Below, piece by piece: positions 6,639-14,122 of a stretch of 64,000 nt of DNA (position 1 is the stretch's first letter; every line of letters begins with the position of its first letter). This DNA is from Jeongeupia chitinilytica (GTDB lineage Bacteria > Pseudomonadota > Gammaproteobacteria > Burkholderiales > Chitinibacteraceae). The DNA lies in contig NZ_BMYO01000008.1 in NCBI RefSeq assembly GCF_014652315.1, positions 191,347-255,346 on the forward strand, given 5' to 3'. Made by a program: the position numbers and the translations under genes. Under the pieces are notes generated by a model. It searched no databases. It saw only the letters and a program-made list of their open reading frames with translations, and was not told where the DNA came from.

Positions 6639-8819
6639 ATGCCCGCGATAAGCCCGCACGAACTTCCCGAGCTCGCCACCCAGGCGCCGCACGTTCTCGA
6701 CGCGGCCAACAGCTTCCTGTCCGACGACACCGGCTACCTGAAGCCGGAAGACCGCGACTTCCTCGCCCGCGCGTTCAAGTTCTCCGAAATCGCCCACCGC
6801 GGCCAGTCGCGCCAGTCGGGCGAGCCGTACATCTCGCACCCGCTCGCCGTTGCGACCATCCTCACCGCGTGGCATCTCGATGCGCAGGCGCTCGCCGCCG
6901 CGCTGATGCACGACGTGGTCGAAGATACCGGCGTCTCCAAGCTGGAGATCACCGAGAAGTTCGGCCGCCATGTCGCCGATCTGGTCGACGGCATGAGCAA
7001 GATCGAGAAGCTCGAGTTCCAGAGCAAGGAAGAGGCGCAGGCCGAGAACTTCCGCAAGATGCTGCTGGCGATGGCGCGCGATTTGCGCGTGATCCTGATC
7101 AAGCTGGCCGACCGGTTGCACAACATGCGCACGATGGATGCGATGCGGCCGGACAAGCAGAAGCGCATCGCCCGCGAAACGATGGAAATCTATGCGCCGA
7201 TCGCCAACCGCATCGGCCTGAACGCGGTCTATCAGGAACTGGACGACCTGTCGTTCAAGTACATGCACCCGCGGCGTTACGCGGTGCTCTCGAAGGCACT
7301 GAAGGCAGCGCGCGGCAACCGCCGCGAGGTGGTCGGCAAGATCCTCGACGCGGTGCGGGCGCAACTGATGGGCGCCGGTCTCGACGCCACGGTGTCGGGT
7401 CGCGAGAAGAACCTCTTCAGCATCTACCGCAAGATGCAGGAGAAGTCGCTGTCGTTCTCGGAAGTGCTCGACATCTACGCCTTCCGCGTCATCGTCAAGG
7501 ACGTGCCGACCTGCTATCTGGCACTCGGCGCGCTGCACGGGCTGTTCAAGCCCATTGCCGGCAAGTTCAAGGACTACATCGCGATCCCGAAGTCCAACGG
7601 CTACCAGAGCCTGCACACGACGCTGTTCGGGCCGTATGGGACACCGATCGAGATCCAGATCCGCACGGCCGAAATGCACCGGATCGCCGATGCCGGCGTG
7701 GCCAGTCACTGGATGTACAAGAGCGGCGACGAGTCGTTCTCGGACGTGCAGCAGAAGACCCACCAGTGGCTGCAGAGCCTGCTGGAGCTGCAGTCCGAAT
7801 CCGGCGATGCGGTCGAGTTTCTCGAACACATCAAGGTCGACCTGTTCCCCGATCAGGTCTACGTGTTCACGCCCAAAGGCAAGATCCTGTCGATGCCCGC
7901 CGGTGCGACCTGCGTCGACTTTGCCTACGCGGTGCACTCGGACATCGGCGACCGCTGTATCGCGGCCAAGATCAACCACGAGCTGGTGCCGCTGCGCGCC
8001 AAACTCAAGAACGGCGATCAGGTCGAAATCGTGACTGCCGCGCACGCCAAGCCGAATCCGAGCTGGCTGACCTTCGTTACCACCGGCAAGGCGCGCAGCC
8101 ACATCCGCCATTTCCTCAAGAGCATGCGTTTCGAGGAATCGGTGACGCTGGGCGAACGCCTGCTGGAACAGGGGTTTTCGACGCTGCACCAGGCGCCGGT
8201 CGAGCTCGACGACGACGTCTGGGATCGCTACGTCAAGGAAAACGGCGCCCGCGACAAGGACGAAATCCTCGCCGACATCGGTCTGGGCAAACGGCTGGCC
8301 GTGGTCGTCGTCAAGCGCCTGCTGCAGCTCGCCGGGCTGTGGCGCGACGAAGGTGGCGGCGCGCGCCGGACCGCGGCGATGACGATCCGCGGGACGGAGG
8401 GCATGGCGGTGCAGTTCGGCCGCTGCTGCAATCCGATTCCGGGCGACCCCATCCTTGGCATCGTCAAGAAGGACCAGGGGCTGGTCATCCACACCCATGA
8501 CTGTCCGCTGCTGGCCAAGGGTCACGTCGACGCCGAGAAGCTGATCGACGTCGAATGGGATCCGCTGGTCGAACGCTTCTTCGACGTACCGGTGCGGGTG
8601 CTCGCCGACAACCAGCGTGGTGTGCTCGGGCAGATCGCCACCGCGATCGGCGACGCCGAGGCCAATATCGGCGCGGTGACGACGCAGGAAGCCGAGGGCG
8701 AGCGCTACATCCAGGTCCAGTTCACGCTGCAGGTGCACGACCGGGTGCATCTGGCCAAGGTGATGCGTCGCTTGCGCCAGCTGCCGGTGATCTACCGGCT
8801 GCAGCGGGTACGCGCCTGA
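6639..8819 (+). CDS. spoT: Bifunctional (p)ppGpp synthetase/hydrolase (SpoT/Rel)
   Basis: The 726-residue protein controls the stringent response alarmone. The N-terminal hydrolase domain is intact, with His53 (IAHRGQS) and the His-Asp pair at residues 91-92 in ALMHDVVEDTG. The synthetase domain shows SGREKNLFSIYRKM, GKFKDYIAIPKSNGYQSLHTT and EIQIRTAEMHRIADAG. A TGS domain follows (VFTPKGKILSMPAGATCVDFAY), then the zinc-finger/helical region with GRCCNPIPGD, and a C-terminal ACT domain ends the protein. An intact HD motif separates it from monofunctional RelA. Linkage to gmk and rpoZ places guanine nucleotide synthesis, an RNA polymerase subunit and alarmone control together. Confidence 0.95.
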   Translation: MPAISPHELPELATQAPHVLDAANSFLSDDTGYLKPEDRDFLARAFKFSEIAHRGQSRQSGEPYISHPLAVATILTAWHLDAQALAAALMHDVVEDTGVSKLEITEKFGRHVADLVDGMSKIEKLEFQSKEEAQAENFRKMLLAMARDLRVILIKLADRLHNMRTMDAMRPDKQKRIARETMEIYAPIANRIGLNAVYQELDDLSFKYMHPRRYAVLSKALKAARGNRREVVGKILDAVRAQLMGAGLDATVSGREKNLFSIYRKMQEKSLSFSEVLDIYAFRVIVKDVPTCYLALGALHGLFKPIAGKFKDYIAIPKSNGYQSLHTTLFGPYGTPIEIQIRTAEMHRIADAGVASHWMYKSGDESFSDVQQKTHQWLQSLLELQSESGDAVEFLEHIKVDLFPDQVYVFTPKGKILSMPAGATCVDFAYAVHSDIGDRCIAAKINHELVPLRAKLKNGDQVEIVTAAHAKPNPSWLTFVTTGKARSHIRHFLKSMRFEESVTLGERLLEQGFSTLHQAPVELDDDVWDRYVKENGARDKDEILADIGLGKRLAVVVVKRLLQLAGLWRDEGGGARRTAAMTIRGTEGMAVQFGRCCNPIPGDPILGIVKKDQGLVIHTHDCPLLAKGHVDAEKLIDVEWDPLVERFFDVPVRVLADNQRGVLGQIATAIGDAEANIGAVTTQEAEGERYIQVQFTLQVHDRVHLAKVMRRLRQLPVIYRLQRVRA

Positions 8820-8889
8820 GCGGCATCAAAGTCCGACGCTTCGCGCGTGCTAAAATCGGCGCCATTCGCAATCCTGCCAAGGCCGCGTC

Positions 8890-9093
8890 GTGATCCAGCT
8901 ATCCATCAATGGCGAAGCCAAAGCCTTCGCCGCGCCGCTGACCGTTTCCGGACTGATTGCCACGCTCGAGCTGACCGGCAAGCGTGTCGCGATCGAACGC
9001 AACGGTGAAATCGTGCCGCGCAGCCTGCACGCCCAGACGCAGCTTGCGGACGGTGACGTGCTGGAGATGGTGGTTGCCGTCGGTGGTGGCTGA
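8890..9093 (+). CDS. thiS: Sulfur carrier protein ThiS
   Basis: ThiS is the ubiquitin-like carrier whose C-terminal glycine is adenylated and converted to a thiocarboxylate, the sulfur donor for the thiazole half of thiamine. The 67-residue product starts at GTG 8890 (IQLSINGEAKAF) and ends in VVAVGGG, the required Gly-Gly terminus. It has the expected size and beta-grasp pattern. It begins the thiS-ABM-thiG run; the usual partner thiG lies 365 bases downstream with one gene between. Confidence 0.93.
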   Translation: MIQLSINGEAKAFAAPLTVSGLIATLELTGKRVAIERNGEIVPRSLHAQTQLADGDVLEMVVAVGGG

Positions 9094-9096
9094 GCA

Positions 9097-9429
9097 ATGA
9101 TTGCGCGCAGCTGGCATGGCGTCGTTCCGGCGCTGCATGGCGATGCGTTTGCCGCCTACCTGCAGCAGACCGGGGTCGCCGGGAGCACGGCTTTGAACGG
9201 CAACCTGGGCGCCTTCGTGCAGCGGGTCGAGCAGGACGGCTACACGCATTTCTTCCTGCTGACCTACTGGACCGACTGGGCCGCCATTCATGATTTCGCA
9301 GGCCCGCAGCCGCACATTGCCGTTACGTATCCCGAGGGCGCACGTTTCGGCCTGATTTCCGATCCCATCGTTGTCCACCAGCAGGTGGACGCGGTGACGC
9401 CGTGGCTGACTGCCGCCGCGGCCTCCTGA
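9097..9429 (+). CDS. ABM-like (dimeric alpha-beta barrel) protein of unknown role
   Basis: This 110-residue protein begins IARSWHGVVPALHGDAFAAY and contains GNLGAFVQRVEQDG and THFFLLTYWTDWAAIHDFAG. The pattern resembles antibiotic biosynthesis monooxygenase / dimeric ferredoxin-like barrel proteins. I see no signal peptide or membrane segment. Start 9097 lies three bases after the thiS stop, so the gene is inserted in the middle of the thiazole-synthesis pair thiS-thiG and is very likely co-transcribed. A role in thiazole formation or in protecting it from oxidation would be speculation. The fold call is moderate; the function is unknown. Confidence 0.6.
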   Translation: MIARSWHGVVPALHGDAFAAYLQQTGVAGSTALNGNLGAFVQRVEQDGYTHFFLLTYWTDWAAIHDFAGPQPHIAVTYPEGARFGLISDPIVVHQQVDAVTPWLTAAAAS

Positions 9430-9458
9430 ATCGCTACTTCGCTTCAAAAGGGAACAGC

Positions 9459-10247
9459 ATGTCTGACGTTTTCCAGATCGCCGGCAAAACCTACAACTCG
9501 CGCCTGCTGGTCGGCACCGGCAAGTACAAGGATTTTGCCGAGACGCGCGCGGCGATCGATGCCTCGGGGGCCGAGATCGTCACCGTGGCGATCCGCCGGG
9601 TCAACATCGGCCAGAATGCCGGCGAACCCAGCCTGCTGGACTACCTGCCGCCGTCCGAGTTCACCTACCTGCCCAACACCGCCGGCTGCTATTCGGCCGA
9701 CGACGCGATCCGCACCCTGCGGCTGGCGCGCGAGCTGCTCGACGACCACAAGCTGGTCAAGCTCGAAGTGCTCGGTGATCCGAACACGCTGTACCCGAAC
9801 GTGCGCGAAACGCTCAAGGCGGCCGAAGTGCTGGTGAAGGAAGGCTTCGACGTCATGGTCTACACCTCGGACGATCCGATCGTCGCCCGCGAACTCGAGC
9901 AGATCGGCTGCTGCGCGATCATGCCGCTGGCGTCGCTGATCGGCTCGGGCATGGGGATTCTGAACCCGTGGAACCTGCGGCTGATCATCGAACAATCGAA
10001 GGTACCGGTGCTGGTCGACGCCGGTGTCGGCACGGCGTCCGATGCGACCGTCGGCATGGAGCTGGGCTGCGACGGTGTGCTGATGAATACCGCGATCGCC
10101 GCCGCGAAGGATCCGGTGCGGATGGCATACGCGATGAAGCTGGCGGTCGAGGCTGGTCGCGAAGCCTTCCTGGCCGGCCGGATGCCGAAGAAGCTCTACA
10201 GCGCCGACCCGTCGAGCCCGCTGTTCGGCATGATCGGCAGCAAGTAA
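9459..10247 (+). CDS. thiG: Thiazole synthase ThiG
   Basis: ThiG condenses deoxyxylulose 5-phosphate, dehydroglycine and ThiS thiocarboxylate into thiazole phosphate carboxylate. The 262-residue product has LLVGTGKYKDF, VTVAIRRVNIGQ, the Schiff-base Lys region KLVKLEVLGDPNTLYPN, the phosphate-binding stretches MPLASLIGSGMGI and VLVDAGVGTASDA, and MELGCDGVLMNTAIAAAKDP. I chose ATG 9459 because an AAAGGGA site precedes it by a normal distance and the extra 19 residues of an earlier ATG (9402) overlap the previous gene and are not family-like. A strong terminator follows. Confidence 0.95.
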   Translation: MSDVFQIAGKTYNSRLLVGTGKYKDFAETRAAIDASGAEIVTVAIRRVNIGQNAGEPSLLDYLPPSEFTYLPNTAGCYSADDAIRTLRLARELLDDHKLVKLEVLGDPNTLYPNVRETLKAAEVLVKEGFDVMVYTSDDPIVARELEQIGCCAIMPLASLIGSGMGILNPWNLRLIIEQSKVPVLVDAGVGTASDATVGMELGCDGVLMNTAIAAAKDPVRMAYAMKLAVEAGREAFLAGRMPKKLYSADPSSPLFGMIGSK

Positions 10248-10265
10248 GCCGGTTTGCGCAATCAC

Positions 10266-10289
10266 AAGGCGGTCGACGACCGCCTTTTT
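10266..10289 (+). terminator. Rho-independent terminator after thiG
   Basis: A perfect 9-bp stem AAGGCGGTC / GACCGCCTT with a 3-base loop runs into a T-tract. It closes the thiS-thiG transcript 18 bases after the thiG stop. Confidence 0.88.
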
Positions 10290-10307
10290 CATCTCCAGGA
10301 GTCACGC

Positions 10308-10751
10308 ATGACCACGGTCCGCCATGCCAGCCTCGATGATCTCGATGTGCTGGTGCCCTTGTTCGATGCCTACCGGCAGTTCTACAAGCAGGCGAGCGAC
10401 GTCGATGGCGTGCGTGACTATCTGGGCGAGCGGCTGGCCTTGCGCGAGTCGGTGTTGCTGCTGGCCGAAAATGCTGGCCGGGCCGTCGGCTTCGTCCAGC
10501 TGTTTCCGTTGTTTTCCTCGGTCGGCATGCGCCGGGTCTGGCTGCTCAACGACCTGTTCGTGACCGACTCGGCACGCGGGCAGGGTGTGGCGCGGGCGCT
10601 GATGGGCACGGCGCGGGGCCACGCGCAGGCGACCGGCGCGGCCAGCCTGCGGCTCTCGACCGCGCATGCCAATCATGCGGCACAAGCGCTGTACGAATCG
10701 CTCGGTTACCAGCGTGATACCGAGTTTCAGGGCTACGCGCTGAAGCTGTAG
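10308..10751 (+). CDS. GNAT family N-acetyltransferase, copy 1
   Basis: The 147-residue protein is a single GNAT domain. The acetyl-CoA pyrophosphate loop is visible in LFVTDSARGQGVARAL (the RGQGVA form of Q/RxxGxG/A), and the C-terminal ALYESLGYQRD is a typical GNAT strand. The start at ATG 10308 has a GGAG six bases or so upstream and lies just after the thiG terminator. The next gene encodes a close paralogue with the same opening pattern (ASLDDLDxLxPLFDAYR). The acetyl acceptor cannot be predicted. Confidence 0.88.
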   Translation: MTTVRHASLDDLDVLVPLFDAYRQFYKQASDVDGVRDYLGERLALRESVLLLAENAGRAVGFVQLFPLFSSVGMRRVWLLNDLFVTDSARGQGVARALMGTARGHAQATGAASLRLSTAHANHAAQALYESLGYQRDTEFQGYALKL

Positions 10752-10804
10752 CAACCCGCTGACTTTGGTCCTACACTCTGGCGCTTTTTGAACGGGAGCG
10801 GACG

Positions 10805-11284
10805 ATGGGGATTCCAGCCGAGTGGAACGGTGCGGCACACGACGTGATCGTGCGCTATGCCAGCCTCGACGATCTTGACGCGCTTGCGCCGCTGTTCGAC
10901 GCGTATCGCGTGTTCTACAAACAGCCGAGCGACCCTGTGCTCGCACGGGCTTTTCTGGCCGAACGCCTTGGCCTGCGGGAGTCGGTGCTGCTGCTCGCCG
11001 AACGGGACGGCAGTGCGTGCGGCTTCATCCAGCTTTATCCCTACTTCAGCTCGATTGCCGCAACGCGGACGTGGAGCCTGATGGATCTCTACGTGGCCGA
11101 AACGGCACGCGGCGGCGGTGTGGCGCGCCTGTTGATGGCCAAGGCGGCCGAGCATGCCCGGGCGACCGGCGCATCCCACCTCGAATTGTCGACGGCGCAC
11201 AGCAACAGCCGCGCACAGGCGCTGTACGAGTCGCTCGGCTACACGCTCGATACCGTCTACCGCTATTACAGTCTGGCGCTGTAA
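10805..11284 (+). CDS. GNAT family N-acetyltransferase, copy 2
   Basis: The 159-residue protein shares long stretches with the preceding gene: YASLDDLDALAPLFDAYRVFYKQ, LRESVLLLAE, ARATGAS, ALYESLGY. The CoA-binding loop is ETARGGGVARLLM. It has a short extra N-terminus (GIPAEWNGAAHDV); a later start near IVRYASLDD would bring it to the length of copy 1, but no ATG is present there. The two genes look like a tandem duplication. A hairpin with a T-run lies about 50 bases beyond the stop. Confidence 0.87.
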   Translation: MGIPAEWNGAAHDVIVRYASLDDLDALAPLFDAYRVFYKQPSDPVLARAFLAERLGLRESVLLLAERDGSACGFIQLYPYFSSIAATRTWSLMDLYVAETARGGGVARLLMAKAAEHARATGASHLELSTAHSNSRAQALYESLGYTLDTVYRYYSLAL

Positions 11285-11311
11285 GGCATCCCGCGGGGGC
11301 GGTCGCGACGC

Positions 11312-11317
11312 TATAAT
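11312..11317 (+). promoter_or_regulatory. Consensus -10 hexamer TATAAT upstream of trmB
   Basis: A perfect TATAAT lies 57 bases before the trmB ATG. No good -35 element is seen, so the promoter would rely on an extended or activator-dependent mode if real. A transcript from here would begin right at the hairpin of the next feature. Confidence 0.4.
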
Positions 11318-11336
11318 CGCGCATCGTTGAAAAAAG

Positions 11337-11357
11337 GCGCCGCGTTGCGGCGCTTTT
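11337..11357 (+). terminator. Terminator hairpin after the second GNAT gene
   Basis: A perfect 7-bp stem GCGCCGC / GCGGCGC with a GTT loop is followed by TTTT and preceded by an A-tract. It lies between the GNAT stop (11284) and the trmB ATG (11375). Its presence argues against the longer trmB reading from 11327. Confidence 0.78.
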
Positions 11358-11374
11358 GCTTGGAATGGATCGAG

Positions 11375-12061
11375 ATGGACAATCCCCACTACATGCGCCG
11401 CATCCGCAGCTTCGTGCTGCGTCAGGGCCACCTGTCGGCCGGGCAGGAACGTGCGCTGGCCGACTTCGGCCCGCGTTTCTGCATCCCGTACGCCGCCGAA
11501 GCGCTCGATCTGGCTGCGGCCTTCGGCCGTGAAGCACCGCGCGTGCTCGAAATCGGCTTCGGCATGGGCCAGGCCACCGCCGAGATCGCCGCCGGCCGGC
11601 CGGATACCGACTTCCTCGGCGTCGAAGTGCACACGCCCGGTGTCGGAAGCCTGCTGAAACTGATCGGCGAGCAGGGCATCGGCAACATCCGCATCGTCCA
11701 GCACGACGCGGTCGAGGTGATCGAGCACATGCTGACGCCGGACAGCCTCGATGGTGTGCACATCTACTTCCCCGATCCGTGGCACAAGAAACGCCACAAC
11801 AAGCGCCGTCTCGTCCAGCCCGATTTCATCAGGCAGCTGCTGTCGCGGGTCAAGGTTGGCGGTTATCTGCATCTGGCGACCGACTGGGAAGACTACGCGG
11901 TGCAGATGCTCGAAGTGCTGTCCGCCGAGCCGCTGCTCGAGAACACCGCTGACGGCTACGCGCCGCGTCCGGACTACCGGCCGCTGACCAAGTTCGAGAA
12001 CCGCGGCATCAAGCTGGGTCATGGCGTCTGGGATCTGGTATTCCGTCGCAAGGCCGGCTGA
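11375..12061 (+). CDS. trmB: tRNA (guanine-N7-)-methyltransferase TrmB
   Basis: TrmB uses S-adenosylmethionine to methylate G46 in the tRNA variable loop. The 228-residue product shows the SAM-binding motif VLEIGFGMGQATAEIA, the second motif DFLGVEVHTPGVGSLL, and the signature IYFPDPWHKKRHNKRRLVQPDF. The C-terminal RPLTKFENRGIKLGHGVWDLVF is also diagnostic. An ATG-type start at 11327 is open but would place a terminator hairpin within the coding region, so ATG 11375 (DNPHYMRRIRSFVLRQG) is preferred. Confidence 0.96.
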   Translation: MDNPHYMRRIRSFVLRQGHLSAGQERALADFGPRFCIPYAAEALDLAAAFGREAPRVLEIGFGMGQATAEIAAGRPDTDFLGVEVHTPGVGSLLKLIGEQGIGNIRIVQHDAVEVIEHMLTPDSLDGVHIYFPDPWHKKRHNKRRLVQPDFIRQLLSRVKVGGYLHLATDWEDYAVQMLEVLSAEPLLENTADGYAPRPDYRPLTKFENRGIKLGHGVWDLVFRRKAG

Positions 12062-12097
12062 TCTAGACTCGCAGCATCTCCTGCCGGAAGCCTGCGC

Positions 12098-13258
12098 ATG
12101 TCCCTCGTCCGATTCGCCACCGCGCTGGCCTTGCTGTCCGGTGTGGCGCAGGCCGCCGATGACGTCACCGTCACGCCGCTGAACAGCGCGCAGCTGGGCC
12201 GGCAGACAGTCGACGTCGACCGGGCGCTGGTGGTGACGACCGCGCCCTACACCGAACCCGTGCCCGCGCAGACGGCGCCGCTACCGTCGGCCGCTGACCC
12301 GGCGGGGCAAACCGTCGCGCAGCCCGTGGCGGCGCAGGAACCCCAAGTGCCGCCGGCACGGCTGTTCAAGCGCTCGGTGGTCGTCCTCCCCTTCGTGGTG
12401 CGCCAGCCCGGCCAGATCGCCGACCTGCCGCAGTTTCTCGAAGGCACGCAGGACATCCTGCGGCGCAGCCTCGATCTCGGGGGCAAACTCAATGCAAGGA
12501 TTGCCCCCGGCGAGGGTGCGTTTGCGCTGCAGCCGGGCATGATCGACGTGCAGTGGAAGCCCGAACGCGTGCGCGAGCTGGCGCGGCGCTATGGCAGCCA
12601 GTTCGTGGTCGGCGGTGTCGTCGACGACGCATCGACGACCGGCGTGCGCTTCATGCCCGCGGTCGGCACGCAGGTCAAACCCGGGGAAAGCAAGCTGTCG
12701 CTCAGCCTGCCGATCTTCGATTTCTTCGGATTCGGGCTCAAGCGTACGCCGGCGGCGCGGAACTTCGATGCCACGCTCTATCTGTTCGATGGCGTCTCCG
12801 GCGCGCTGCTCGGTCGCTTTCCCTTGCAGGCCGAGGCCGGTGGCGACGTCCTCGGCGATCCGCGTCAGGCCGTGGCCGGGGCGGGATTCGTCAATGGCGA
12901 CTACGGTCAGGTCGTCGCTGGGCAGCTTGCCGGCGCTGCCGCGGTGATCGCCGAGAAGATCCGCTGCCAGCCGTTTTCGGCCCGCGTGGTCGGCCTGTCG
13001 CAAGGTCAGGTCGTACTCGATGCCGGCACGGCCGCCGGGTTGCGGCCCGGCGACACGCTGCAGCTTTACCGGCTGCGCAGCTTCCAGTTGCCGGTCGACA
13101 GCCTCAATGGCGATCCGGCACAAAGGCTGGGCATGATCGAAGACCGTGGCGGCGTGCTGACGGTCGAGCAGATCCAGCCGCTGATGTCGCTGGCGACGAT
13201 GAGCGGCGCGCAAGCCGAAGTCGGCGACTATGCCCGTTGGGACGGCGCCGGGCACTGA
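12098..13258 (+). CDS. FlgT-like flagellar assembly / envelope protein
   Basis: The 386-residue protein has a signal peptide ending near residue 20 (VAQA/ADDV), then a Pro/Ala-rich linker to about residue 90. A domain follows that starts SVVVLPFVVRQPGQIADLPQ and includes YGSQFVVGGVVDD. The C-terminal beta-rich module (about residues 295-325) reads FSARVVGLSQGQVVLDAG and GLRPGDTLQLYRL. Length, signal peptide and this order resemble Vibrio-type FlgT, which forms the H-ring around the flagellar basal body. No other flagellar gene is present in the window, so the assignment rests on sequence feel alone. An alternative is a general outer-membrane-associated lipoprotein-assembly factor. Confidence 0.55.
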   Translation: MSLVRFATALALLSGVAQAADDVTVTPLNSAQLGRQTVDVDRALVVTTAPYTEPVPAQTAPLPSAADPAGQTVAQPVAAQEPQVPPARLFKRSVVVLPFVVRQPGQIADLPQFLEGTQDILRRSLDLGGKLNARIAPGEGAFALQPGMIDVQWKPERVRELARRYGSQFVVGGVVDDASTTGVRFMPAVGTQVKPGESKLSLSLPIFDFFGFGLKRTPAARNFDATLYLFDGVSGALLGRFPLQAEAGGDVLGDPRQAVAGAGFVNGDYGQVVAGQLAGAAAVIAEKIRCQPFSARVVGLSQGQVVLDAGTAAGLRPGDTLQLYRLRSFQLPVDSLNGDPAQRLGMIEDRGGVLTVEQIQPLMSLATMSGAQAEVGDYARWDGAGH

Positions 13259-13337
13259 GTCACGGCTGGCCGTACGTCACCCGGCGTGACGGTGCGACGT
13301 GTACCCCGATGGGGGCACGCACCGAGCCGCCGATGGC

Positions 13338-14099
13338 TTACTTGCAGGCCGTTTCCTGCAGTTGCGCACCGCGCAGCTGGGCGCTGGCCTTTTGCAGTTT
13401 CTGCTGCTGTTCGGGCGTGACCTTGGCGGTGACGAAACTGGTCGGTTTCAGGCCGTCGTCGCGCTCGCGGACCACGGCAGAGCGCACGCCCTTGGCCTGC
13501 AGCTGCGCCAGCCGGCGTTCGCCGGCTTCGCGGGTCGAGAACACGCCAAGCGAAATCGCGTTCTGCCAGCGCTTGCCGTCGTTGACCACCAGATAGTCGT
13601 CGACACCGAGCTCGGCCAGCTGGTCGGCTTTCTTCCTGGCCGTGTCGAGGTCGGCCAATGGCGGAATGTAGACCCAGACGCGGGCATTCTCGCCGCTGCC
13701 GTGCTCCTGCGCCGCAATGCCGAGTGCCTTGAGCTTGCCGCGTGCGGCGTCGACGTCCGGGCCGCTCAGGCCGGCCCAGCGGAGGCAGACGCCAGCGGTT
13801 TCGGCTTGTGCCTGTGCCGGTGGGGTCGGTTTGGGACTAGGCTTCGGAGTCGGAGTCGGAGTCGGAGTCGGAGTCGGAGTCGGAGTCGGAGTCGGAGTCG
13901 GAGTCGGAGTCGGAGTCGTGGCGGGTCCGTGCGCCGATGCCTGCGGTGTCGGGTCGAGTCTGGCCAGATTGACGCTTCTGACCTGGCTGGCGGCCACTTC
14001 CGGTGCGCGTGTCTCGCCGCTCGGCCGGTCCGGGACGAGGCGGGTGTAGGCGAAGAACAGCAGGTTGAGTGCGACGAGCGCGGCCAGAAACCATTTCAT
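13338..14099 (-). CDS. SPOR domain protein with Thr-Pro repeat linker
   Basis: The 253-residue protein has one N-terminal transmembrane segment (KWFLAALVALNLLFFAYTRL) and a long periplasmic linker. The linker contains twelve consecutive Thr-Pro units and then KPSPKPTPP. A C-terminal SPOR-type domain (about residues 160-215) includes VWVYIPPLADLDTARKKADQL and ISLGVFSTREAGERRLAQLQ. SPOR domains bind denuded glycan strands of peptidoglycan at division sites. The gene lies 23 bases after coaX and looks like the third cistron of a birA-coaX-SPOR operon, an arrangement seen in other betaproteobacteria. The linker is encoded by a perfect hexanucleotide array that can change length without shifting the frame. 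Confidence 0.85.
   Translation of the reverse strand: MKWFLAALVALNLLFFAYTRLVPDRPSGETRAPEVAASQVRSVNLARLDPTPQASAHGPATTPTPTPTPTPTPTPTPTPTPTPTPKPSPKPTPPAQAQAETAGVCLRWAGLSGPDVDAARGKLKALGIAAQEHGSGENARVWVYIPPLADLDTARKKADQLAELGVDDYLVVNDGKRWQNAISLGVFSTREAGERRLAQLQAKGVRSAVVRERDDGLKPTSFVTAKVTPEQQQKLQKASAQLRGAQLQETACK
13845..13916. repeat. Perfect hexanucleotide tandem repeat (12 copies of CGGAGT)
   Basis: Twelve uninterrupted copies of a six-base unit lie inside the SPOR-domain gene; on the coding strand they give Thr-Pro codon pairs. Slipped-strand changes would add or remove Thr-Pro dipeptides and keep the frame, so linker length, not expression, would vary. Confidence 0.95.
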
Positions 14100-14122
14100 C
14101 GTGCGGTGTGATCCGTTGCGGG

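Noticed and set aside
6231..8750. A long minus-strand open frame of 839 codons over spoT
   Set aside because: It is antisense to a complete, motif-rich SpoT/Rel gene; G+C-rich third positions keep the opposite strand open. The translation is a low-complexity Arg/Asp/Val/His mix without domains.
8820..8889. A thiamine (TPP) riboswitch upstream of thiS
   Set aside because: The 70-base gap is too short and shows none of the conserved TPP aptamer segments.
13845..13916. Tandem array as a possible CRISPR or phase-variable on/off switch
   Set aside because: There are no spacers, and six-base units never shift the frame, so an on/off switch is ruled out; only length variation remains.
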